Positions 7,368 through 15,851 of a stretch of DNA of 64,000 nucleotides are shown one piece after another. Each line of letters begins with the position of its first letter. The first letter of the stretch is position 1. Source of the stretch: Gordonibacter massiliensis (ex Traore et al. 2017) (GTDB taxonomy: Bacteria; Actinomycetota; Coriobacteriia; Coriobacteriales; Eggerthellaceae); the NCBI GenBank assembly GCA_900170005.1, contig LT827128.1, forward strand, positions 2,104,168-2,168,167, given 5' to 3'. The translations under genes were made by a program, and so were the position numbers. The notes under the pieces are model-generated. The model was not told where the DNA came from and did not search any database. It saw only the letters and a program-made list of their open reading frames with translations.

Positions 7368-9269
7368 CTAGGCCGCTGCGCGCCCCTTGGCAACGAAGGC
7401 GTTCAGCAGGTAGCGGTTCACATCGCTGCGGCTGACCGTGCCCACCAGCTTGCCGTCGCGCACCACCGGGGCCTTTTTCAGGTGATGCTCGCCGAGCACC
7501 GTGCACACCCGCTCGATGGACGTTCCCGCGTCGAGCGAGATCACGTGCTCGGTGGCGAGGTCCTCCACCCGGTTGTGCATAAGGGCGTCCATGCGCTCGT
7601 CGAACGCCGGGGTGTTCGCCAGCGACGACAGGCTGTAGTACAGGTCCACCAGCACGGCGTCTTGGTCGGCCATCGTCCTCATGATGTCGCCGTCGGAGAT
7701 GAACCCCACCACGGCGCCGTCCCGGTCAATGACGGGCAGGCCGCTGGTATGGTGCTCCAGCATGATCTCGATGGCCTCGTACACATAGGCGTAGGCGGGC
7801 ACGGTGTAGACCTCCGTCTTCATGATGGTTTCCAGCTCGAGCGCCTGCGCTGCGGCGGGTGCGGCCGGAACCGTGATCTTCGGCGCGTCGGCCGCTGCGG
7901 CGCGGCGCGCGTAAAAGAACGCGACGATCGCCCCCGCGCACGCGATGGCCGCCGCCACGGCGATGGCCGCCGCGAAGCCCGCAGCCTGTGCGGCGGTCTC
8001 GGTAGCACCGCCCGCCAGCTGGCCGGCCAGCGTGGAGGACAGCACGCCTACGAACAGCGAGGGGCCGATGGCGGCGGAGATCTGGATGAACGTGCTCATG
8101 ATGCCCACGCCGAACGGATTCTGCTCGGGCGGCAGCGTTTTGAGGCCCGCCGTCTGGCTGGGGCTGAAGATGAAGCCCACGCCCGCGTACACCACGCAGC
8201 TGGCCGCCACCACCCACAGAAGGTCGATGCTCCCCGCTACCAGGCACACGCCCACCTGCCCAACCGCTATGAGCAAAAAGCCCGCCGGAAGAAGAGGCCA
8301 CTCGCCCCGCCGATCCATGATGCGGCCTCCCAGCACGGCAGTCCCGGCGTTCACCAGGATCGGAACGAGAATCAACGCGCCCGCCACCAGGGCGTTCACA
8401 CCTGCAGCCCCTTCGAAGTACAGCGGCAGCAGCACGCTCATGGAAAACGTGATCATCATGGCCACCACCACCAGCACGCACGCCAACGCGAAGCGCGGGT
8501 TGCGCAGGGGCTCCAGGTTCAACAGCGGGTTCTCGATCCGGCTTTGGCGGTACACGAACAGCGCCAGCACGGCAACGCCCGCCGCCAGCGCGACGACCGC
8601 GTACAGGGGAACGAGGGTGATCTGCGACAAACCGTACACAAGCGCGGTCAGGCCCACCGCGCTGAGCACGAGGCTGAGCACGTCCAGTTTCACCTTGCGG
8701 CACGCGCCGACGTTGCGCACGAACACGACGCCCGCCACGGCGATGACCGCCATGGCGAGGGAGGGCACCACGAACATGGAGCGCCAGCCGAACGAGGTGA
8801 TCATCAGGCCCGTCACCACCGGGCCGAACGCGGGGCCGAACGTGATGCAGCAGCCGCCGATAGACAGGTACGTGCCCAGCTTCTTGCGCGGAGCCACCAG
8901 CAGCACGATGTTCATCATGGTGGGAATGAACACGCCCGTCCCCACCGCCTGCAACAGACGGCATGCCAGCAACAGGGGGAACGTCGGCGCCACCAGCGCC
9001 AGCACGCTGCCCGCGACGAACAGCAGCGCGCCGCCGAAGAACACCGCGCGCACGTTGAAGCGCGTCAACAGGAACGCCACCACGGTAACGACGACAGCCG
9101 TTACCACCATATAACCCGTGACCAGCCAGTTCGCCGTGTTCGCATCGATCGCGAACGCCGCCATGATATCCGCCAAACCCACGTTGACGATGTTCTCGTT
9201 GAATGCGGCCACGAACGCCGCCGCGAACAACACCGCGAGCAAAGGCGCGTAGCCCTTCTTCTCAACCAT
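7368..9269 (-). CDS. DHA2-type MFS transporter with C-terminal CBS domain pair
   Basis: A 633-residue protein. Residues 1-460 form about fourteen membrane helices of the EmrB/QacA (DHA2) drug:H+ antiporter family: FNENIVNVGLADIMAAF in helix 1, then NWLVTGYMVVTAVVV and LLACRLLQAVGTGVFIP (motif C-like region). Residues about 485-630 are two CBS domains (IMKTEVYTVPAYAYVYEAI... SGLPVIDRDGAVVGFISDGD; HVISLDAGTSIERV... KAPVVRDGKLVGTVSRSDV). CBS pairs bind adenine nucleotides, so transport may be gated by AMP/ATP or c-di-AMP; this is inference. ATG 9269 is preferred over ATG 9290 because AAGGAG lies nine bases before it. A hairpin-rich leader precedes the gene. Confidence 0.88.
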   Translation of the reverse strand: MVEKKGYAPLLAVLFAAAFVAAFNENIVNVGLADIMAAFAIDANTANWLVTGYMVVTAVVVTVVAFLLTRFNVRAVFFGGALLFVAGSVLALVAPTFPLLLACRLLQAVGTGVFIPTMMNIVLLVAPRKKLGTYLSIGGCCITFGPAFGPVVTGLMITSFGWRSMFVVPSLAMAVIAVAGVVFVRNVGACRKVKLDVLSLVLSAVGLTALVYGLSQITLVPLYAVVALAAGVAVLALFVYRQSRIENPLLNLEPLRNPRFALACVLVVVAMMITFSMSVLLPLYFEGAAGVNALVAGALILVPILVNAGTAVLGGRIMDRRGEWPLLPAGFLLIAVGQVGVCLVAGSIDLLWVVAASCVVYAGVGFIFSPSQTAGLKTLPPEQNPFGVGIMSTFIQISAAIGPSLFVGVLSSTLAGQLAGGATETAAQAAGFAAAIAVAAAIACAGAIVAFFYARRAAAADAPKITVPAAPAAAQALELETIMKTEVYTVPAYAYVYEAIEIMLEHHTSGLPVIDRDGAVVGFISDGDIMRTMADQDAVLVDLYYSLSSLANTPAFDERMDALMHNRVEDLATEHVISLDAGTSIERVCTVLGEHHLKKAPVVRDGKLVGTVSRSDVNRYLLNAFVAKGRAAA

Positions 9270-9289
9270 ACCCTCAAACTCCTTCTGCA

Positions 9290-9500
9290 TCGTTTTCGCA
9301 TGCGCCAACCGGCGCAAGAAGCCGAGCCCCCTGAGTCGGGGGGCTCGGCGTACAAGGTATCCGCATTTTGATAGTCCGGGAACCGGAGACCCGGAGGCGT
9401 TGGAGCAGTGCTGCCACGATTCGCGTGGGCTTATGTCTGCGCGTGAAAGCGCGATCGCTCATTGCGCTCGTTAGGGTACGCGAAAACACGGCGGCTTCGT
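9290..9500 (-). promoter_or_regulatory. Structured 5' leader of the MFS-CBS gene, class unknown
   Basis: Read on the minus strand, this stretch holds a series of short helices (CCACG/CGTGG around 9413-9428, CCGGG/CCCGG around 9375-9394), then the strong hairpin at 9321-9349, then a TGCGCC/GGCGCA hairpin at 9301-9316 just before the gene. That layout resembles an attenuated leader or riboswitch. I could not match it to a known riboswitch consensus. Confidence 0.4.
9321..9349 (-). terminator. Terminator-like hairpin in the MFS-CBS leader
   Basis: A perfect stem GCCGAGCCCCC / GGGGGCTCGGC around a 6-7 base loop, followed on the minus strand by TTCTTG. It lies about 50 bases upstream of the start codon, so it could act as an attenuator rather than end an upstream gene; no gene ends there. 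Confidence 0.55.
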
Positions 9501-9576
9501 AATAGTTGTGTGCGATATTCCATAGTTTGAACGAGGCGAGGGCTTCGGCATGCCCGGGAGCCTGCGCGCGGCCAGG

Positions 9577-9656
9577 TTGTCATCTTGAGCGCGCGAAGCG
9601 GCACGTTATGCTGCCCCCCCCCCGAGAGGGTGCCGCGATCGGAGAAGCGGCGGCTC
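9577..9656. repeat. Degenerate GTCATCCTGAGC-type repeat fragment and poly-C tract
   Basis: Bases 9577-9600 (TTGTCATCTTGAGCG...) match one end of the repeat family seen complete at 30261-30462. It is followed by a run of ten C at 9614-9623, directly downstream of the ferredoxin gene that ends at 9657. Confidence 0.45.
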
Positions 9657-10223
9657 TCAGAACCGCTTCATGCCGGCGCGGCGTCCGGCGGCTTTGGCGT
9701 CGTGGGTGCGCTTGCAGTCGGGGCAGATACCGGTGAGGGCGAGGGCACGGGCGGCGTCGGCGTTGCCTTCCTCCTGCTCGAGCAGGGAGCTGGCGTACTC
9801 CACCTCTTTATTCGTGGCGTAGTAGCGGCCGCACGAAGCGCACTCGCGCAGGGCGAACAGGCAGCGCTTCGGGGGCTCGGGGTCGTCGGCAAACGCGGCC
9901 GGGCGGCAGGCGCTGTCGGCCACCAGGCCCATGGCCCCCGTGGGGCACACGGCGGCGCAGCGACCGCACCACGTGCAGTCGGTGAGGTCGAGCGTCCACA
10001 CGAGCATGCCCTCGTCCTCGTCAACGAAGATGCGGATTGCGCTCGTGTCGCAGGCCACCGCGCAGGCGGCACAGGCGATGCAGCGGCCGAAGTCGTGATG
10101 CGGCTTGCCTTGCGGGACGGCGGGCGCCCCGATGCCGTTTCCGCCAGCCGCACCATGCGGACGGACGGCGCGGGACGCACCCTGCGAGATGGGGTTCGGC
10201 ACGCGCGGCTTCAGCGGGCTCAT
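9657..10223 (-). CDS. 4Fe-4S ferredoxin subunit of the formate dehydrogenase cluster
   Basis: A 188-residue iron-sulfur protein. Two 4Fe-4S binding groups are visible: CIACAACAVACDTSAI at about residues 48-63 and CTWCGRCAAVCPTGAM at about 82-97. A C-terminal part has two further Cys pairs (CASCGRYY and CPDCKRTHD) that could bind zinc or iron. It resembles electron-transfer subunits of formate hydrogenlyase-type complexes (HycF/HyfH region) and probably passes electrons between FdhF and a soluble acceptor. ATG 10223 has GGAGGTG upstream and overlaps the stop of the previous gene (ATGA), so it is the last gene of a tightly coupled operon. Confidence 0.8.
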   Translation of the reverse strand: MSPLKPRVPNPISQGASRAVRPHGAAGGNGIGAPAVPQGKPHHDFGRCIACAACAVACDTSAIRIFVDEDEGMLVWTLDLTDCTWCGRCAAVCPTGAMGLVADSACRPAAFADDPEPPKRCLFALRECASCGRYYATNKEVEYASSLLEQEEGNADAARALALTGICPDCKRTHDAKAAGRRAGMKRF

Positions 10224-10888
10224 GGGAGCACCTCCGTCTTGTCGCGGGGCGCATCTTCGCGATCGCGGACCACGCCCGTTCCAAGAGCGGCCTCGGCCGC
10301 CAGCAGCTCGCGCAGCTCGGTCGCGCCCTGCATGGCAATGCTCGTCTTCTCGATGGCGTCGATGCGGCGCTCGCGCGCCAGATGGCCGAGCGCGCCTTCG
10401 TCCATCAGCGACAACGCCTTCGTGGGGCAGGCGGCGATGCAGCGAGGGCCGTCGGGCGCCTTCGCGCACAGGTCGCACACCACCACGCTCGTGTACGCGC
10501 CCGTCTCCTTCTGGCGCAGCAGGCCCGCGGAGCGCGCCGACGATGCGCGGCTGTACGGCGCGGCCTTCACGTGCGCCGTCGAAGGAGCCGAAGGGTACAC
10601 GGCGCCGAACGGGCAGACGAGCGCACACAAGAGACAGCCCGTGCAGCGGGCCTCGTCCACTTGCAGGCGGTCGCCCTCTTGGGAGATGGCCCCTTCCGGA
10701 CACACTGACAGACACGGGGCGCCCTCGCACTGGTGGCAGGTGACCGCGGCCGACACGTCGCGCGTCTTCACGAGCGAGATGCGCGACGCCGGGCGCAGCG
10801 CGCGCTTGCGGTGCGCTTCGCTGCACGTCACCCGGCATGCGCCGCAGCCGATGCAGCGCGACGGGTCGGACACGACGAAGCGGTTCAT
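10220..10888 (-). CDS. 4Fe-4S ferredoxin (HycB/HydN type) of the formate dehydrogenase cluster
   Basis: A 222-residue protein with four cysteine clusters in the HycB/HydN order: CIGCGACRVTC near the N-terminus (residues 12-22), CHQCEGAPCLSVCPEGAI, CTGCLLCALVCPFGAV, and CDLCAKAPDGPRCIAACPTKAL. These would hold four 4Fe-4S centres. Such subunits dock on the molybdoenzyme FdhF and relay its electrons. A basic linker sits between clusters three and four (about residues 100-130). Start ATG 10888 overlaps the fdhF stop and its own stop overlaps the next start, so the three genes are translated together. Confidence 0.88.
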   Translation of the reverse strand: MNRFVVSDPSRCIGCGACRVTCSEAHRKRALRPASRISLVKTRDVSAAVTCHQCEGAPCLSVCPEGAISQEGDRLQVDEARCTGCLLCALVCPFGAVYPSAPSTAHVKAAPYSRASSARSAGLLRQKETGAYTSVVVCDLCAKAPDGPRCIAACPTKALSLMDEGALGHLARERRIDAIEKTSIAMQGATELRELLAAEAALGTGVVRDREDAPRDKTEVLP

Positions 10889-13365
10889 ACGAGCGTCTCC
10901 TCTTCGCCGTCCGCGTAGAGCGCGCGGCCCGCGACTTCGGCTTCGTGCGGGGCGAACGCGGCGGGCGGAGAGGCGGGGTTGGCGGGGTCCGAGGAGTTGT
11001 TCGCTGTCGCCGCACGGGATCCTTCGACTACGGCGGCTACGCCGCCTTCGCTCAGGATGACAGAGTTGGGGTCGGCCGCGCCGCCCTTGCTCGGGATGAC
11101 GGCAGGCACCGCACCGGCCGCATCAACTTCGCTCGGGGTGGCAAGGGGGTGATCGACCGCGCCCGCTGTTGATTCCAGCGCTTCGGGCTCGGGCGGGTTC
11201 TGGCGGTCGGCTTCGGCGGCTAGGCGGGACTTGAGCTCGGCGTATGCTTCTGCAAGGCGTTCCTCGGCTCCGCGTTGGTCGGCGATGGCCTCCACCTGGC
11301 AGGCGCTGTACTTGTCCTCGGGAGTGCCCGACTCGCCGTCCACCGCGTGCAGCGTGAGCTCGTTGCACTTGCCCACCCACCACTGGTAGGTCATGTACAC
11401 GGCGCCGTCGTTGATGCGCTCGTCGATGGCCGCGCGCGCGACGATCTTCCCGCGGCGCGACGTCACCTGCACCAGCTCTTCCTCCTCAATGCCGCGCGCC
11501 TCGGCGTCGGCCGGGCTCATGCTCACGTAGCCGGGCTCATCGGCCAGCGCGGCCAGCGCCTTGCAGTTGCCCGTCATGGAGCGGCAGGAGTAGTGCCCCA
11601 CCTCGCGCACCGTACACAGCACGAGCGGGTAGCGCCCGTCGGGCTCCTCGGTGGGCGGGCGCCAGTGCGCCGCCTGCAGATGCCCCTTGCCGTCGGGCGT
11701 GGTGAACGCACCGCCGGCGTACAGCTCGGGCGTGCCGTGGTTGTCGGGATCGTCCGCCGCCTCGGCGTGGATGGGCCACTGAGCGAAGCCGAGCCCCGCC
11801 ATCTTCTCGTAGGTGGCGCCGGCGAACTGCGGGCAAAGCGAGCGCACCTCGTCCCATATCTCGCGCGTACTCTCGTAGCGCATCGGGTAGCCCATGCGGG
11901 TGGACAGGTCGGCGAATATCTCCCAATCATGGCGGCACTCGCCCTTCAGCGGCAGCGCGGCCGTGGTGAGCTGGAACGAGCGGTCGGACGCGGTGTACAC
12001 GGCGTCGTGCTCGCCCCACGACGTGGCGGGCAGCACGACGTCGGCCAGCGCGGTGGTCTGCGTCATGAAGATGTCCTGGCTGATGAGCAGGTCGAGCCCT
12101 TCCAGCGTTTTCCGCATCTGCGCCGTGTCCGGCTCGGTTTGCAGCGGGTCCTCGCCGAAGTTGTAGAACGCGCGGATCTTTCCCTCGGCCACGCCGTGCG
12201 GCAGGTCGGTGAGCTTCCAGCCCTCCTCGAGCGACAGGCGCTCCTCGGGAACGCCCCACGCGGCGGCGAACTTCGCGCGCACGGCCGGGTCGTCCACGCG
12301 CTGGTAGCCGGGGTAGAGGCTCGGCCACATGCCCATGTCGCACGAGCCCTGCACGTTGTTCTGCCCGCGCACGGGGGCGAGGCCGCTGTTCGGGCGGCCG
12401 ATGTGCCCCGTGATGAGCGCGAGCGCCGCGATGGCGCGCACGGTTTGCACGCCCTGCGCGTGCTGGGTCACGCCCATACCCCAGCCCACCACGGCCGAGG
12501 GGGCCTTGGCATAGCGGCGGGCGGCGTGGCGGATGAGCTCGGGCGCGAGGCCCGTGACGTCGGCCACGTCCTCGGGCGCGTACTCCTGCACCACCTCCCA
12601 CCACGCGTCGAAGCCCTCGGTGCAGTTGTCGATGAAGTCCCAATCGGCCAGGTCCTCGTCGATGATGGTGTAGGCCAGCGCGTTCACGAGCGCCAGGTTC
12701 GAGCCGTTTTCCAGCGGCAGGTAGAGGTCGGCGATGCGGGCGGACTCGATGACGCGCGGGTCGCACACGATGAGGTCGGCGCCGCGCTCCTTCGCCTTCA
12801 CGATGCGGCGCGCCACGATGGGGTGGCTGGCCGCCGGGTTGTAGCCGATGAGCAGGATGCAGTCCGTGCGCTCCAGCACGGGGATGCTCACGCTCATGGC
12901 GCCCGACCCCACGCACTCCATGAGGCCGATGACGCTGGCCGCGTGGCAGGTGCGCGCGCAGTTGTCGATGTTGTTCGTGCCCAGGCACGCGCGCGTGAAC
13001 TTCTGCATGACGAAGTTCGCCTCGTTGCCGGCGCCGCGCGAAGAGCCGGTGAGCATGACGGCCTCCGGCCCGCTCTCCTCGATGATGGCGCGCAGGCGGG
13101 AGGCGGTGAAGTCGAGCGCCTCGTCCCAACTCACGCGCTCGAGCGGCGCGCCCTTCTGGCGGCGAATCATGGGGTGGTAGATGCGCGGGGTGAGGATGCG
13201 CGTGTCGTTGATGAAGTCGTAGCCGTAGAGGCCCTTCAGGCACAGCTCGCCCTCGTTCGTGACGCCGTCCAAGCCCTCCGCCTCGATGACCAGGCCGTTT
13301 TCCACCACCAGGTTCATCTTGCAGCCGGCGCCGCAGTACGGGCACACCGCCATATGCTTCTCCAT
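10885..13365 (-). CDS. fdhF: Formate dehydrogenase H-type catalytic subunit, cysteine variant
   Basis: An 826-residue molybdopterin oxidoreductase aligning from its first residues with E. coli FdhF. Cys 8, 11, 15 and 42 would bind the 4Fe-4S cluster (VCPYCGAGC...LCLKG), and Lys44 follows as in FdhF. Residue 140 in NCARTCHAAS is the position of selenocysteine in E. coli; here it is an ordinary Cys, followed by the conserved His141. PVRGQNNVQG carries the conserved Arg. The enzyme interconverts formate and CO2. Residues beyond about 700, where E. coli FdhF ends, form an Ala/Pro/Glu-rich tail partly encoded by intergenic-type repeats. It sits between ferredoxin genes in an operon with folD and fchA. 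Some alpha subunits of related enzymes cannot be ruled out. Confidence 0.9.
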   Translation of the reverse strand: MEKHMAVCPYCGAGCKMNLVVENGLVIEAEGLDGVTNEGELCLKGLYGYDFINDTRILTPRIYHPMIRRQKGAPLERVSWDEALDFTASRLRAIIEESGPEAVMLTGSSRGAGNEANFVMQKFTRACLGTNNIDNCARTCHAASVIGLMECVGSGAMSVSIPVLERTDCILLIGYNPAASHPIVARRIVKAKERGADLIVCDPRVIESARIADLYLPLENGSNLALVNALAYTIIDEDLADWDFIDNCTEGFDAWWEVVQEYAPEDVADVTGLAPELIRHAARRYAKAPSAVVGWGMGVTQHAQGVQTVRAIAALALITGHIGRPNSGLAPVRGQNNVQGSCDMGMWPSLYPGYQRVDDPAVRAKFAAAWGVPEERLSLEEGWKLTDLPHGVAEGKIRAFYNFGEDPLQTEPDTAQMRKTLEGLDLLISQDIFMTQTTALADVVLPATSWGEHDAVYTASDRSFQLTTAALPLKGECRHDWEIFADLSTRMGYPMRYESTREIWDEVRSLCPQFAGATYEKMAGLGFAQWPIHAEAADDPDNHGTPELYAGGAFTTPDGKGHLQAAHWRPPTEEPDGRYPLVLCTVREVGHYSCRSMTGNCKALAALADEPGYVSMSPADAEARGIEEEELVQVTSRRGKIVARAAIDERINDGAVYMTYQWWVGKCNELTLHAVDGESGTPEDKYSACQVEAIADQRGAEERLAEAYAELKSRLAAEADRQNPPEPEALESTAGAVDHPLATPSEVDAAGAVPAVIPSKGGAADPNSVILSEGGVAAVVEGSRAATANNSSDPANPASPPAAFAPHEAEVAGRALYADGEEETLV
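11016..11143. repeat. Repeat copies inside the fdhF 3' coding region
   Basis: Bases 11016-11062 (GGGATCCTTCGACTAC to CTCAGGATGAC) match the intergenic family at 30261-30462 and 59267-59400. Two more degenerate copies of its terminal motif follow at about 11084-11100 (CTTGCTCGGGATGAC) and 11127-11143 (CTTCGCTCGGGGTGGCA). In the fdhF frame they encode VILSEGG, VIPSKGG and ATPSEVD-like stretches of the C-terminal tail. Confidence 0.7.
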
Positions 13366-13369
13366 GAGG

Positions 13370-14023
13370 CTACTCCCCCTCGTCTAGGTCTGCGTTGAGC
13401 TCGATGGTGCTGTAGGCCGCCGCGGCGCGAGCGGCGGCTTTCCGCTTGGCCTGCTTGCCGCGCTCCAGCATCTGCGGATCGATGAGGCGCAGGGCCTTCG
13501 TGGGGCAGGCGGCCACGCACGCCGGGCCGTCCGCGTGGTCGACGCACAGGTCGCACTTGACGACCGTCGACAGCTTGCGGCGCCGCTTCTTCGCCTTCGC
13601 GCGGTCGCGCGCGCTGGGTTTGGAAGCTTTGGCCTCCTCTGCGGCGCCTGTGGCGGGCACCTGTTCTGACGCGGCTTCCGGCTCGGGGGGCGCGGGGCGG
13701 GTGACGATGTCCACCGCACCGTAGGGGCAGGCCAGCACGCAGTTGCGGCAGCCGATGCACTTGTCCGGGTGCACACCTACGTGCTCGTCGTCGGTGTAGA
13801 GGCACCCGGTGGGGCATGCGTCGGCGCACGGGGCCTCGGCGCAGTGGTGGCAGCCTACCGGCGCGGATATCGTGCGCGTGGTGACGAGCGTGAGGCGCGG
13901 CACGGGCACGTCGTTCGGCACGTCGTGGCGCATGAGGCATGCGGCCATGCAGGTTTTGCAGCCGATGCACGTGCCGGGATCGGCGATGACAAGCTTGCGG
14001 CTGGTGGGATAGGCTCCGCGCAC
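13370..14023 (-). CDS. 4Fe-4S ferredoxin (HydN type) of the formate dehydrogenase cluster
   Basis: A 217-residue protein with four 4Fe-4S cysteine groups: CIGCKTCMAAC (residues 19-29), CHHCAEAPCADACPTGCL, CIGCRNCVLACPYGAV, and CDLCVDHADGPACVAACPTKAL. Between groups three and four is an Ala/Glu/Lys-rich insertion of about 50 residues, longer than in E. coli HydN. It is a likely electron-transfer partner of FdhF, the next gene downstream. GTG 14023 is the only reasonable start; it lies one base after the folD stop, which argues for coupled translation. The C-terminus ends in an acidic tail. Confidence 0.85.
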   Translation of the reverse strand: MRGAYPTSRKLVIADPGTCIGCKTCMAACLMRHDVPNDVPVPRLTLVTTRTISAPVGCHHCAEAPCADACPTGCLYTDDEHVGVHPDKCIGCRNCVLACPYGAVDIVTRPAPPEPEAASEQVPATGAAEEAKASKPSARDRAKAKKRRRKLSTVVKCDLCVDHADGPACVAACPTKALRLIDPQMLERGKQAKRKAAARAAAAYSTIELNADLDEGE

Positions 14024-14024
14024 G

Positions 14025-14897
14025 CTAGCGCCCTTCCCCGTCGCGCGCCGCGAGCGCGCGCTCGGCGGCCGCCACGGTATGGGCCATGGTCATGGACGTG
14101 GTGACGGTGCCGATGCCGCCCGGCACAGGCGTGATGGCGGCCACGATGGGTTCCACCTGGTCAAAGTCCACGTCGCCGCACAGGTTGCCGTGCGTGTCGA
14201 AGTTGATGCCCACGTCGAGCACCGTCTGGCCGGGCGAGAAGAAGTCGGCGCCGAACGCGCGGGCGCGCCCGGTGGCGCAGATGACGACGTCGGCCGCGCG
14301 GCAGATGCCCGCAAGGTCGTTCGAGCGCGAATGGCAGATGGTGACGCTGGCGTTGCGGCGCAGCAGCATCATGGACACCGGCTTGCCCACCACCAGGCTG
14401 CGCCCCACCACCACCACGCGCCTGCCCTCGAGCGGCACGCCGTAGTGCTCGAGCATCTCGATGCACGCGGCGGCCGTGGACGGCGGGAAGCCCGCATGCC
14501 CGTCGGTGAACACGGCCGCGAGCGACGCGAGCGTGATGCCGTCGATGTCCTTGCGCGGATCGAGCACTTCGCAGGCGCGCGCGTCGTCGATGAACGCCGG
14601 CAGCGGACGGAACAGCAGGCAACCGTGGACGGAGGAATCGTGGTTCACCTCGTGCAACGCCGCTTCGAGCGCCTCTTGCGGGGCGAATTCGTCGAGCACG
14701 ACCGACCGCACGGCAATGCCGAGCGACTCGGCGCGCTTCTTCGCCGTGCGCTCGTAGGACAGGTCGTCGGGGCGTTCGCCCATGCGCACGATGGCGAGCG
14801 TGGGCACGACGTCGGCGCGTCCGAGCGCCTCGATGCGCGGGGCGAGGTCGGCGGCGATGCGCTCGACCACGAGCTTTCCCCTCAATTGTTCAGCCAT
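14025..14897 (-). CDS. folD: Bifunctional methylene-THF dehydrogenase/methenyl-THF cyclohydrolase
   Basis: A 290-residue FolD. The substrate-site segment SYERTAKKRAESLGI contains the Tyr/Lys pair used in the cyclohydrolase reaction; PLPAFIDDARACEVLDPRKD and the dinucleotide-site VVVVGRSLVVGKPVSMMLL follow, then CHSRSNDLAGICRAADVVI and the C-terminal PVPGGIGTVTTSM. FolD interconverts 5,10-methylene-, methenyl- and 10-formyl-THF with NAD(P). I place the start at ATG 14897, preceded by GGGAAAGG, rather than the in-frame ATG at 14915, which has no ribosome site. Its position between fchA and the formate dehydrogenase genes links it to formate-derived C1 metabolism. One-residue variation at the usual PLP-QH loop (RPLPAF) may alter activity. 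Confidence 0.92.
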   Translation of the reverse strand: MAEQLRGKLVVERIAADLAPRIEALGRADVVPTLAIVRMGERPDDLSYERTAKKRAESLGIAVRSVVLDEFAPQEALEAALHEVNHDSSVHGCLLFRPLPAFIDDARACEVLDPRKDIDGITLASLAAVFTDGHAGFPPSTAAACIEMLEHYGVPLEGRRVVVVGRSLVVGKPVSMMLLRRNASVTICHSRSNDLAGICRAADVVICATGRARAFGADFFSPGQTVLDVGINFDTHGNLCGDVDFDQVEPIVAAITPVPGGIGTVTTSMTMAHTVAAAERALAARDGEGR

Positions 14898-15101
14898 ATG
14901 CGCCTTTCCCGCCATGGAGGCGTATCGGAAGCCCTCTTGCGACGCTTTCGGCGGGCACGAGGCTCCGTCTTTGTCGGCAACCTGCGAAAACGCTGCTTGT
15001 CGAGCGGCAAGGGCAGAGCCCCTGCCCTACTATTCAACCAGTACCGTCACGCTCTTCCGGAGCTTTTCGATGCAATCTCAGGTGCTTGCGAAAGGACGAT
15101 T

Positions 15102-15713
15102 TTACCCTATGTGCGCCATGACGTACTCGAGCGTTTCGTCGGCGCGGGAATTACCCCGCTCGACGAGCTCGTCTGCCTCGTCGCGGAACCGCGCAGCCAG
15201 GTTCTCGTCCTCGAGCGACGCCACGTTGATGTACACGTTGAGGCTGGCCGCCACGATGGCCGAGCACGCCAGCGTCGCCGCCGCCCCCGCATCGGACACC
15301 GCGAGCCTGCTGCCGTTGCGCGCGAGGAAATCGGCCTGTTCGAGCACATCGGCGCAGGCGCGCATGATGGCGAGCGGCGCCTCGCACGCTCCGCCGAGCG
15401 CCGCCTGCACGGCCGCCTGCTTGGCGGCGAGCTCTTCCGGCGTGTCCTTCGGCATGCGGTAGGCCGCCGCCAAGGGCTCGAACGCGCGCGCGTCCTCGTT
15501 TATGAGGTCGAGCAGACGCCCTCGCAGCTCGGCGAGCGCCGCCAGCGCGTCCTGCACCTCGCCCTCGACCGCCGCGTAGGTTTTCTTCCCCACCGTGAGG
15601 TTCCCCACCATGGAAGCGAGCGCCGAGGCCAGCGCCCCCGCGTAAGCCGCCGCCCCACCGCCGCCCGGCGTGGGCGCGGCGCTGGCCAGCTCGTCGATGA
15701 AAGTCGTGTCCAT
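15102..15713 (-). CDS. fchA: Methenyl-THF cyclohydrolase / formiminotetrahydrofolate cyclodeaminase family
   Basis: A 203-residue helical protein of the FTCD_C family, the usual single-domain length. It begins FIDELASAAPTPGGGGAAAY, the diagnostic glycine-rich N-terminus, followed by AMVGNLT-type (SMVGNLTVGKKTY) and later AIVAASLNVYINVASLEDE. In acetogens and purine fermenters this protein converts 5-formimino-THF or 10-formyl-THF to methenyl-THF. Here it is the first gene of the cluster fchA-folD-ferredoxin-fdhF-ferredoxin-ferredoxin, so a role in formate-linked C1 flow is likely. A 200-base gap with a small GGGCAGAG/CCCTGCCC hairpin separates it from folD, so folD may also have its own promoter. 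Confidence 0.88.
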   Translation of the reverse strand: MDTTFIDELASAAPTPGGGGAAAYAGALASALASMVGNLTVGKKTYAAVEGEVQDALAALAELRGRLLDLINEDARAFEPLAAAYRMPKDTPEELAAKQAAVQAALGGACEAPLAIMRACADVLEQADFLARNGSRLAVSDAGAAATLACSAIVAASLNVYINVASLEDENLAARFRDEADELVERGNSRADETLEYVMAHIG

Positions 15714-15851
15714 GGAAGCACTCCTTGCTGCGCAATCCTGTCCTTATGTACTTTTATATGATACGACACTGGCACAACGAGAACCAAGCGTGCAGCAAAA
15801 CATGCATGAGCCCTCAACGAGAGGGCACCAATCTTTCCCCTTAGCGCGAAG

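Noticed and set aside
9361-9440. Plus-strand resemblance of CCGGAGACCCGG to a cobalamin-riboswitch B12 box
   Set aside because: The rest of the cobalamin core is absent and no plus-strand gene follows; the minus-strand leader reading is more coherent.
10885-13365. Possible selenoprotein reading of formate dehydrogenase
   Set aside because: The Sec position carries a normal Cys codon and the frame has no internal UGA.
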